From the NCBI GenBank assembly GCA_963827135.1, contig CAWGZX010000007.1, positions 1-64,000 on the forward strand: DNA of 64,000 nt, read 5' to 3'. Shown here one piece after another: positions 1 through 11,500 of the stretch. The notes beneath the pieces were generated by a model. It was not told the origin of the DNA. It ran no database searches and saw nothing but the letters and a program-made list of their open reading frames with translations. Position 1 is the stretch's first letter. Each line of letters opens with the position of its first letter. A program made the position numbers and the translations under genes. This stretch comes from JAJRAN01 sp963827135. Its GTDB lineage: Archaea > Thermoplasmatota > Thermoplasmata > Methanomassiliicoccales > UBA472.

Positions 1-3000
1 TGTTCCTGGCTGAAGGTGGCGGTGACCTCGGTGTTGCCGAGGATGGTCACCTTGTCATCGATCAGGCTGGGGCTCCAGCCGGTGAAGGTCCAGCCGGCCT
101 CGATGGTACCGAGGCTGAGCTGCACCTCCTGCCGTAGGTGTAGGTGAGCTGATCGGATTCTTGGTCACCGGGGCGTGGGCACTGACGACGGTCAGGGCGT
201 ACTCTTCCTGGTTGAAGGTGGCGGTGACCTCGGTGTTGCCGTTGATGGTCACCTTGTCGTCGATCAGGCTGGCGCTCCAGCCGGTGAAGGTCCAGCCGGC
301 CTCGATGGTACCGAGGCTGAGCTGCACTTCCTGCCGTAGGTGTAGGTTAGCGATCCGGATTCTTGGTCACCGGGGCGTGGGCACTGACGACGGTCAGGGT
401 GTACTGATCCTGGTTGAAGGTGGCGGTGACGTCGGTGTTGCCGTTGATGGTCACCTTGTCGTCGATCAGGCTGGCGCTCCAGCCGGTGAAGGTCCAGCCG
501 GCCTCGATGGTGCCGAGGCTGAGCTGCACCTCCTGACCGTAGGTGTAGGTGAGCAGATCCGGAGTCTTGGTCACCGGGGCGTGGGCACTGACGACGGTCA
601 GGGCGTACTGTTCCTGGCTGAAGGTGGCGGTGACCTCGGTGTTGCCGAGGATGGTCACCTTGTCATCGATCAGGCTGGGGCTCCAGCCGGTGAAGGTCCA
701 GCCGGCCTCGATGGTACCGAGGCTGAGCTGCACCTCCTGACCGTAGGTGTAGGTGAGCAGATTGGAGTCTTGGTCACCGGGGCGTGGGCACTGACGACGG
801 TCAGGGGCGTACTGTCCTGGTTGAAGGTGGCGGTGACGTCGGTGTTGCCGTTGATGGTCACCTTGCCATCGATCACGCTGGCGCTCCAGCCGGTGAAGGT
901 CCAGCCGGCCTCGATGGTACCGAGGCTGAGCTGCACCTCCTGACCGTAGGTGTAGGTGAGCTGATCTGGAGTCTTGGTCACCGGGGCGTGGGCACTGACG
1001 ACGGTCAGGGCGTACTGATCCTGGTTGAAGGTGGCGGTGACCTCGGTGTTGCCGTTGATGGTCACCTTGCCGTCGATCAGGCTGGCACTCCAGCCGGTGA
1101 AGGTCCAGCCGGCCTCGATGGTGCCGAGGCTGAGCTGCACCTCGCCGTAGGTGTAGGTGACTGGTCCGGAGTCTTGGTCACCGGGGCGTGGGCACTGACG
1201 ACGGTCAGGGCGTACTGATCCTGGTTGAAGGTGGCGGTGACGTTGGTGTTGCCGTTCATGGTCACCACGCCTCGATCAGGTTGCCACTCCAGCCGGTGAA
1301 GGTCCAGCCGGACTCGACGGTGCCGAGGGTGAGGGTGACCGGGTGCCGTAGGTGTAGGCTCCTGATCCGGAGACTTGGTCACCGGGGCGTGGGCACTGAC
1401 GATGGTCAGCGCGTACTGATCCTGGGTGAAGCTGGCGGTGACGGTGGTGTCAGCGTTCATGGTCACCACGCCTGCGATCACGTTGCCACTCCAGCCGGTG
1501 AAGGTCCAGCCGGACTCGACCGTGCCGAGGGTGAGGGTGACCGGGGTGCCGTAGGTGTAGGCTCCTGATCCGGAGACTTGGTCACCGGGGCGTGGGCACT
1601 GACGATGGTCAGCTGCGTACTGATCCTGGGTGAAGCTGGCGGTGACGGTGGTGTCAGCGTTCATGGTCACCACGCCTGCGATCACGTTGCCACTCCAGCC
1701 GGTGAAGGTCCAGCCGGACTCGACCGTGCCGAGGGTGAGGGTGACCGGGGTGCCGTAGGTGTAGGAGCTCCTGATCCGGAGACTTGGTCACCGGGGCGTG
1801 GGCACTGACGATGGTCAGCGCGTACTGATCCTGGGTGAAGCTGGCGGTGACGGTGGTGTCAGCGTTCATGGTCACCACGCCTGCGATCACGTTGCCACTC
1901 CAGCCGGTGAAGGTCCAGCCGGACTCGACCGTGCCGAGGGTGAGGGTGACCGGGGTGCCGTAGGTGTAGAGCTCCTGATCCGGAGACTTGGTCACCGGGG
2001 CGTGGGCACTGACGATGGTCAGCTGCGTACTGATCCTGGGTGAAGCTGGCGGTGACGGTGGTGTCAGCGTTCATGGTCACCACGCCTGCGATCACGTTGC
2101 CACTCCAGCCGGTGAAGGTCCAGCCGGACTCGACCGTGCCGAGGGTGAGGGTGACCGGGGTGCCGTAGGTGTAGAGCTCCTGATCCGGAGACTTGGTCAC
2201 CGGGGCGTGGGCACTGACGATGGTCAGCTGCGTACTGATCCTGGGTGAAGCTGGCGGTGACGGTGGTGTCAGCGTTCATGGTCACCACGCCTGCGATCAC
2301 GTTGCCACTCCAGCCGGTGAAGGTCCAGCCGGACTCGACCGTGCCGAGGGTGAGGGTGACCGGGGTGCCGTAGGTGTAGAGCTCCTGGTCCGGAGACTTG
2401 GTCACCGGGGCGTGGGCACTGACGATGGTCAGCGGCGTACTGATCCTGGGTGAAGCTGGCGGTGACGGTGGTGTCAGCGTTCATGGTCACCACGCCTGCG
2501 ATCACGTTGCCACTCCAGCCGGTGAAGGTCCAGCCGGACTCGACCGTGCCGAGGGTGAGGGTGACCGGGGTGCCGTAGGTGTAGAGCTCCTGATCCGGAG
2601 ACTTGGTCACCGGGGCGTGGGCACTGACGATGGTCAGCTCGTACTGATCCTGGGTGAAGCTGGCGGTGACGGTGGTGTCAGCGTTCATGGTCACCACGCC
2701 TCGATCACGTTGCCACTCCAGCCGGTGAAGGTCCAGCCGGACTCGACCGTGCCGAGGGTGAGGGTGACCGGGGTGCCGTAGGTGTAGGGAGCTCCTGATC
2801 CGGAGACTTGGTCACCGGGGCGTGGGCACTGACGATGGTCAGGCTCGTACTGATCCTGGGTGAAGCTGGCGGTGACGGTGGTGTCAGCGTTCATGGTCAC
2901 CACGCCTGCGATCACGTTGCCACTCCAGCCGGTGAAGGTCCAGCCGGCCTCGACGGTGCCGAGGGTGAGGGTGCACCGCGGTGACCGTAGGTGTAGAGCT

Positions 3001-5530
3001 GCGCTGATCCGGAGACTTGGTCACCGGGGCGTGGGCACTGACGATGGTCAGCGGCGTACTGATCCTGGGTGAAGCTGGCGGTGACGGTCGGTGTCAGCCG
3101 TTCATGGTCACCACGCCTCGATCACGTTGCCACTCCAGCCGGTGAAGGTCCAGCCGGACTCGACCGTGCCGAGGGTGAGGGTGACCGGGGTGCCGTAGGT
3201 GTAGAGCTCCTGATCCGGAGACTTGGTCACCGGGGCGTGGGCACTGACGATGGTCAGCTCGTACTGATCCTGGGTGAAGCTGGCGGTGACGGTGGTGTCA
3301 GCCGTTCATGGTCACCACGCCTGCGATCACGTTGCCACTCCAGCCGGTGAAGGTCCAGCCGGACTCGACCGTGCCGAGGGTGAGGGTGACCGGGGTGCCG
3401 TAGGTGTAGAGCTCCTGATCCGGAGCTTGGTCACCGGGGCGTGGGCACTGACGATGGTCAGCTCGTACTGATCCTGGGTGAAGCTGGCGGTGACGGTGGT
3501 GTCAGCCGTTCATGGTCACCACGCCATGCGATCACGTTGCCACTCCAGCCGGTGAAGGTCCAGCCGGCCTCGACCGTGCCGAGGGTGAGGGTGACCGGGG
3601 TGCCGTAGGTGTAGAGCTCCTGATCCGGAGTCTTGGTCACCGGGGCGTGGGCACTGACGATGGTCAGCGGCGTACTGATCCTGGGTGAAGCTGGCGGTGA
3701 CGGTCGGTGTCTGCCGTTGATGGTCACCTTGCCATGCGATCAGGCTGGCGCTCCAGCCGGTGAAGGTCCAGCCGGACTCGATGGTACCGAGGGTGAGGCT
3801 GCACCTGCGTGACCGTAGGTGTAGGTGCTCCTGATCCGGAGACTTGGTCACCGGGGCGTGGGCACTGACGATGGTCAGCTGCGTACTGATCCTGGGTGAA
3901 GCTGGCGGTGACGGTGGTGTCAGCCGTTCATGGTCACCACGCCATGCGATCACGTTGCCACTCCAGCCGGTGAAGGTCCAGCCGGACTCGACCGTGCCGA
4001 GGGTGAGGGTGCACCGGGGTGCCGTAGGTGTAGGTAGCTCCTGATCCGGAGACTTGGTCACCGGGGCGTGGGCACTGACGATGGTCAGCTGCGTACTGAT
4101 CCTGGGTGAAGCTGGCGGTGACGGTCGGTGTCAGCCGTTCATGGTCACCACGCCTGCGATCACGTTGCCACTCCAGCCGGTGAAGGTCCAGCCGGACTCG
4201 ACCGTGCCGAGGGTGAGGGTGACCGGGGTGCCGTAGGTGTAGAGCTCCTGATCCGGAGACTTGGTCACCGGGGCGTGGGCACTGACGATGGTCAGCTGCG
4301 TACTGATCCTGGGTGAAGCTGGCGGTGACGGTGGTGTCAGCGTTCATGGTCACCACGCCTGCGATCACGTTGCCACTCCAGCCGGTGAAGGTCCAGCCGG
4401 ACTCGACCGTGCCGAGGGTGAGGGTGACCGGGGTGCCGTAGGTGTAGAGCTCCTGATCCGGAGACTTGGTCACCGGGGCGTGGGCACTGACGATGGTCAG
4501 CTCGTACTGATCCTGGGTGAAGCTGGCGGTGACGGTGGTGTCAGCGTTCATGGTCACCACGCCTGCGATCACGTTGCCACTCCAGCCGGTGAAGGTCCAG
4601 CCGGACTCGACCGTGCCGAGGGTGAGGGTGACCGGGGTGCCGTAGGTGTAGAGCTCCTGATCCGGAGACTTGGTCACCGGGGCGTGGGCACTGACGATGG
4701 TCAGCTCGTACTGATCCTGGGTGAAGCTGGCGGTGACGGTGGTGTCAGCGTTCATGGTCACCACGCCTGCGATCACGTTGCCACTCCAGCCGGTGAAGGT
4801 CCAGCCGGACTCGACCGTGCCGAGGGTGAGGGTGACCGGGGTGCCGTAGGTGTAGAGCTCCTGATCCGGAGACTTGGTCACCGGGGCGTGGGCACTGACG
4901 ATGGTCAGCTGCGTACTGATCCTGGGTGAAGCTGGCGGTGACGGTGGTGTCAGCGTTCATGGTCACCACGCCTGCGATCACGTTGCCACTCCAGCCGGTG
5001 AAGGTCCAGCCGGACTCGACCGTGCCGAGGGTGAGGGTGACCGGGGTGCCGTAGGTGTAGAGCTCCTGATCCGGAGACTTGGTCACCGGGGCGTGGGCAC
5101 TGACGATGGTCAGCTCGTACTGATCCTGGGTGAAGCTGGCGGTGACGGTGGTGTCAGCGTTCATGGTCACCACGCCTGCGATCACGTTGCCACTCCAGCC
5201 GGTGAAGGTCCAGCCGGACTCGACCGTGCCGAGGGTGAGGGTGACCGGGGTGCCGTAGGTGTAGAGCTCCTGATCCGGAGACTTGGTCACCGGGGCGTGG
5301 GCACTGACGATGGTCAGCTCGTACTGATCCTGGGTGAAGCTGGCGGTGACGGTGGTGTCAGCGTTCATGGTCACCACGCCTGCGATCACGTTGCCACTCC
5401 AGCCGGTGAAGGTCCAGCCGGACTCGACCGTGCCGAGGGTGAGGGTGACCGGGGTGCCGTAGGTGTAGAGCTCCTGATCCGGAGACTTGGTCACCGGGGC
5501 GTGGGCACTGACGATGGTCAGGGTGTACTC
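1..5530 (-). repeat. InlB-B-like tandem array, at least 27 units of about 204 bp
   Basis: A block beginning ttggtcaccggggcgtgg recurs 27 times, starting near 163, 364, 567 and so on up to 5487, spaced 200-211 bp. The intact spacing is 204 bp, or 68 codons. On the minus strand each unit encodes an InlB-B / Listeria-Bacteroides-type repeat whose core is GWTFTGWSGNVIAG...TVTASFTQDQYELTIVSAHAP. Two subtypes occur: 1300-5530 mostly has LGTVESGW, GNVIAGVVTMNAD and KSPDQELYTYGTP, while 1-1260 has LGTIEAGW, ASLIDDKVTINGN and KTPDQLTYTYGQE. The array is the C-terminal part of the giant surface protein and continues past the left edge. Many units carry +1 or -1 indels, so the reading frame as written hops between frames while the peptide is conserved. 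Confidence 0.93.
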
Positions 5531-8500
5531 GATCTGCACGGTGATTACATCGGTCTCGAAGTTACCCGCTGCGTCAGAAGCGGTTATCGTAATGACATTT
5601 GTTCCAGGTTCAAGCGGGACGGTACTTACGGTCCACGTGGCAATACCGCTTGCGACTCCATTGTGACCACGGTCGCTTGACCATATTACGCTAACGACTC
5701 CGAAGTCATCGGAGGCGGAACCACTCAGATCGATGGCGGTAAGGGTTGTCAAGTAAGTTGCATCGCTGGTGGGCGAGGTTATGATGACCGTCGGTTTCCG
5801 GTAGTCGTAGTATACTGTGATGGTATCGCTATTCGTATTGCCGGACAAATCGTGCGCCACGACAACTATGTTGTTTATTCCAGGCCTCAGGGGCAATTGA
5901 ATGCTCCACGCTGTTGTCCCAATCGCGGTCCCTGAATGCCCGTCTATGTGCCAAGTGACACTTTGTATCTGATTGTTGTCAGAAGCAGTACCAGTCAAAT
6001 CAATTATGGATTGTGCTGTATAATACGGGTCCAATGCAGGTGAAATAATGGTTATCGTTGGCTGGACAGTGTCTATGTTCACACTAAGATAGAATGTACG
6101 CTTGTTCCCAGCGAGATCCGTCGCGCGTATCATTAGATTGCGTGTGCCATCACTTAGGCTAGAGAATGTTGCCGAGGTGCTACTGCAAGCGGTGTAGGTA
6201 CCTCCGTCGGTCGATTGTTCGAAGCTAGTTCCATCACTTGCGAAGCTCACGAGCACGGAGTCTACATTGAGCCATGTGTTGTTGTTTGGCGAGTTGAAAG
6301 TAAGTGTAGGGGGAACGTTGTCGTAAGTTATCGTTATCACATCAGTCGCGAGATTATTGGCGTTGTCTGAGGCCGTAACGGTGATGACGTTCACCCCAGC
6401 ATACAATGTGATGCTGGTGATTGTCCAGCTAGTTGTTCCTGTGGGGTTTCCTCCGCCGCCGCGGTCATTAGTCCAAATTAATTTATAAATACCAGCGACA
6501 TCGGAACACGTTCCAGCAAGTGATATTACACCTAGGTTGGTAAGCCAGGTGGGTTGGTCCGTTGGCGAGGTTATCTCCAAGGTCGGATTGGTGGAATCGA
6601 CACCAAATGCGATCTCCGTCGAATCCCTGATGAGTCCAACCTTATCATAGGCAGTTACCTTTACGGAATAGCTTCCATCCGAGGGCGCAGTCCAGAGATA
6701 GTTCGTCATGGTTATGGGGCCTGAGGTATGTGCAGGTGAGCCTTCCTTGAAGAATTTGACAATGTAGTAGTCCAAACCGCTTCCGGTATCAGTGCTTGGA
6801 GACCAAGAGACTGTTATGGACGGTTTGGTCCATTCTCCTGACCGTGGGAAATTAATGACTGGAGCAGTGGGTGGTGTTATGTCAACGTGGATTAGGACCG
6901 TCGAAGAGTCTGCAACAAGCCCTGCATTGTTGACCGCGCTCACCATAATGTCATAATCACCGGTCGTCCCCATGTTCCAATCAAAGCTAGTGCTCACAAG
7001 TGGAGTTGATGTGTGGACGGGAGACCCATCTCTGTAAAAGGTCACGATGTAATGGGAGATGCCGCTGCCCGTGTCCATGCTTGCGGTCCATTCCACGTAC
7101 AATGTACTTCCAAGCCAAGAGCCGGTAATGGGCGAAGTAATAACCGGCATAGTGGGTGGGCTTGTGTCCACTGTGACATGGATTATAGCAATGGCCTCGT
7201 TGTCTGCTCCATCGATGGCCTTTATAGAGATGGCTTGAAGTCCGTCTGCCAAGGCTTGTGTCCATGGTGACGTCGCGCTCGCAAAGCCTGTTCCATAATC
7301 AATCATATAATTGATCACGGAGCCAGTGCCATCTCCACTCCAAACAATAGTAATCAAGCCATCTGAATCATAGGAATAGTCACTAGGCGAGGAAATCATC
7401 ACAGTAGGGGCTAATTTGTCGATGGCTATCGACACGATCAGTGCAATTTCTTCATTTCCAAGATTGTCTATTGAATAATAGTATAACGTAGTCGAGACGC
7501 TGAAGGTGAATGCAGTCGAGTATTCAGAATAGTCGATGCCGTTTGTGCTATAGTAGGTCTTGTCGACGCCAGCTCCGCTATCTGTAGCTGTTAATTCAAC
7601 CTGTACATCTGTAGAATAGTATCCCCCTGCTCCGAGGGTGCCGGCCAGGGTATGTGACGTCACGGGTGGAGTCAGGTCAATGTCGACATTGATATGCACA
7701 ATAGACGAGGCAGTCAAGCCTGCATTATCTGTTGCCCGCACGGCGATGCTATAGGCTCCGCTAGGGAAGGAGCGCGTCCAAGGTGATGAGGCTGGTGCGA
7801 AGCCAGAACCGTAGTCTATTTCGTAGCTCACTTGAGACCCAGTTCCATCCCCTGTCCATTCCACCGTGACGGACCCATCATAATCATTGCTGCCCTCTGT
7901 TGGATTCGTAATTGTCACATATGGATCTACCTTGTCGATGTTGAAGGAGACCGTCTTGGCTTCCTCGACGTTCCCTGCGAAGTCTATCGAATAGTAATGG
8001 ATGGTTGAGGAGGAACTGAATGTGAGCGAGATAGTATAATCCATGAAATCTGCGCCGTTGGTACTATAAAATGTCTTTTGATTTCCAGAGCTTCCGCTAT
8101 CAATGGCAGCCAGGCTCACCATTACGTCCGTGGAGTAATATCCTCCTTGCCCGAGGGTGCCAATTAGGGTGTGTGAGGTGGTTGGCTCTGAATGGTCGAT
8201 TCTGACTACATAGGCCTGTGGGAATTCCGCATAGCCCAGGTAGTTGGTCGAGTTGTATTGCACGGTCCAGATTCCCTCGTGGGGGAAGGAGATGTCACTA
8301 TTCGCCACGTACATGGTCAAGGGGATGGAGGCTCCAGCACCATCGTCCATGGCATACCATGTGGTGGTCTCATATCCCTGGACATCGAAGGCTTTAAGCT
8401 TAAAAGTGGGCGATGTTTGGTACCAGTCATTGCTGCCATCTGGGTTCGAACCCATTATTAGGGTCGTAGTAGGGGTGTCATCGACCATCACCAGGCATGA

Positions 8501-11500
8501 TACCGGGACAAGGTATCCATCGGGATTCATTACCCAGGCTGTCACATGGTAAATCCCAGACCAAGTGAAGTAATGGCCCACCATCATGGAGAAGCTCCAA
8601 TCCCGATAGGTTCCATCACCGAACTCCCAGAATGCAAGTAGAAGGCTCTTATCGAACTTCGGGTCGTAGGAATCTGACGCGTCGAAGGAGAAGAGCGTGG
8701 CGGTGTTTCCAGTGATTCTAGAGGCCTTCAGACTGGCCAGCGGATATGGTGCATATTCTTTCGTCGGTGTGGCCTCGACGATGGTGAACTGATCGCTCTC
8801 CACGCCATCGATGACCTTGTAGATGAGGTAGAAGTAGGTGATGCCGTCGACAAGGCCCGTATCCACAATCGCCTGCTGACTTGCCGATAACTGCTGGCTC
8901 AATTTGGTGATCTGATACCCAGTCAAGACCTGGCCAAGGTCTTCAGACCCCATCAATTGTTCGTTCTGCTCTGCACCATCGGTGAAGTAGTTCGAATAAA
9001 GGGTTGACTTGGCCATTACGATGGAGCCTTCTTGAACCTCTTCAGGTATGATCTCAGGCTCTACGCGATAGACGTTGTATAACGCTGTATCGCCTGTGGA
9101 TAAACCAATAGATATCATCGCGCTTCCGCTTCCCGGGGTCGCCAAAGCCTGATTGGGTGTCTCCGCGTTTTGGCCATTATTCACGTGGACATCGTACTCG
9201 AAGCTTATCTCTGGGTGAAGGGTGTTCGTTATCCTGAGCTTGGCGTCGCCCTCCGGAAGGAAGGGCATGTTGAACATATAGTCCGCATCGGCAGGGACCT
9301 TGCTAACAATCGGATAGAGCTTGCCATCGGAGGCTTCTAAATCCAATTTAAGGTCGCCCTTGGATAGGCCCGGTCCATTGTTGAAGATGATATAGGTAGT
9401 ATTGGTGTACAATTGGTCGTATACGGCCTCATACGTTGGGGACCAGTACATGTCCGATCTACCGTAGACCTTAGCATCGACGCTGTCCAAATCCATACTC
9501 TTCCCTGGGTCAAGGGTGTTGTATTTGCCTGGGTCGAGGTAATTATACTTGCCAGGATCGAAGGAGTTATACTTCCCTGGGTCAAGGGTGTTGTATTTGC
9601 CTGGGTCGAGGAAGTTGTACTTGCCAGGATCAAGGAAGTTGTACTTGCCAGGATCAAGGAAGTTGTACTTGCCAGGATCCATGGCGTTGTACCGCCCGGG
9701 ATCAAGGGTGTTGTATTTGCCTGGGTCAAGGAAGTTGTACTTCCCTGGATCGAAGAAGCTGTAGCGGCCAGGATCAAGGAAGTTGTACTTGCCAGGATCC
9801 ATGGTGTTGTACCGCCCGGGATCTAGGGTGTTGTATTTACCCGGGTCGAGGAAGTTGTACTTCCCTGGATCGAGATAGTTATATTTGCCTGGGTCGAGGA
9901 AGTTATACTTCCCTGGATCGAGATTATTATACCTGCCAGGATCCAATGAGTTATAACGGCCAGGATCGAACCAAATATATCTGCCAGGGTCTAAGAAGGA
10001 ATATCTTCCGGGGTCCATGGTGTTAAATTTACCTGGATCTAGGGTATTGTATTTCCCTGGGTCTAGGTAGTTGTATTTCCCTGGGTCTAGGTAGTTGTAC
10101 CTGCCTGGATCGATGAAATTGTATCGACCGGGATCAAGTGTGTTGAATTTCCCCGGGTCTAGGTAGTTGTATTTCCCTGGGTCTAGGTTGTTGTATTTAC
10201 CTACTACGCTCGTATTCCTACCAATCACTGTCTTCCCATCAACATAATACAGATTCTGGTAGGAATCTTGAGTTCCGCTTTCCCAGCTGTTGATCGGACC
10301 GACACGGTGGAATATCTCAGATAGTGGAACTATCTGATAATCAAGTTTGAACCGATGGCTCTGGTCCCATATGTTGGGATCGAGTGTGTCGTGTATTACG
10401 AGGAAATACTCAGTGTCCTCGTTTAAATCGGTCGGGACAAATAGATCATAGTAGAATTCCGTGGAAACCACCGTAGCGATGGACCGCACAAGACCTGCGT
10501 CATCCCACAATTCGATAGAAACGCTCTTTCCGGTAGGATCCTCATTATATGCGGTCAACCAGGTGATGGCATAGTTCCATCCCATAGTCATGTTAAATAT
10601 TGGGGTGGTGGAGGTGCGGTAGGGAAGCGTGATCAATAAACGGGATGTTAGGAGTAGGCCATCGTCGCTAATGTCGCGTTTCCCTATGGTCAGGTCAGTG
10701 ACTCTAATCCTATATTGGCCTAATTGCTCCAAGCCGTTATCAGTCAAGAACGTTCTCGGTATAGCCCAGGACCATTGACCATCGTTGAGCTCACCATCAC
10801 ATAGAATAAAAGCCCTTCCATCATATGTAATCAATTCAATACGGACGAGGTCATCTATTGGATAGGCAGTGCTCCAGTTGATGAGCACCGTCTCTCCAAC
10901 GAACCAATTAGTATCGTATCTGGGGTTGGTCACCAGAACTCCATCCCAAATGGAGAACGTCTCCGAGCAGTTCTGAACCCATAGATAGTCGGAGCTGCAG
11001 ACAAGAACCTGATAATCACTTCGTGATTCCAGATTCAATTGCGGGTCTATGACCCAATTAAATGACCCTGAAGATACAGCGTCCTCACCGAGCTTGATCG
11101 GCATGATGGTATAGTTAAGGCTCACAAGATAGACAGATACCTGCCCATCAAGATCAATGGAAGTCCAGCCTACATGCAAACTCTGCCCCGAAGTCCATCG
11201 GTCAAGGCTGGTAGGCGTTGTGACCGTTATCTCCGGATGAGCTGAGCTATTGACGGTCATGAACGGGCTAGCCGCATAGACCCATGGGTACCTGCAACTC
11301 TCGACGACCAAGAGATAGCTTGTTCCTTGTGGCAGCTCCAATGGGACGGTCCAATGGAATGAACCTTCGCTAGGATAATACTCCTCCAATATTACCATGA
11401 AGCCACCGAAGAACAAGGAGATGTTTACATCTCCGAACGTTGTGGGTGGTGAGATGAAATCGTTGATTAAGTAGGCAGGGCGCTCCCATGTCACCTCGTA

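Noticed and set aside
4261..5680. Long plus-strand open frames through the repeat array (for example 4874-5680, 268 codons)
   Set aside because: They are antisense to the repeat peptide, stay open only because the 204-bp unit lacks stops in that frame, and give low-complexity GEAGGDGG-type products with no protein-like pattern.
9413..9826. Plus-strand frame over the octapeptide block
   Set aside because: A mirror of the 24-bp repeat; the minus frame has the invariant D-P-G pattern and continues the giant protein on both sides.
9503..10198. CRISPR-like array of short repeats
   Set aside because: The repeats are contiguous 24-bp coding units with no unique spacers, no palindrome and no cas genes in the window.
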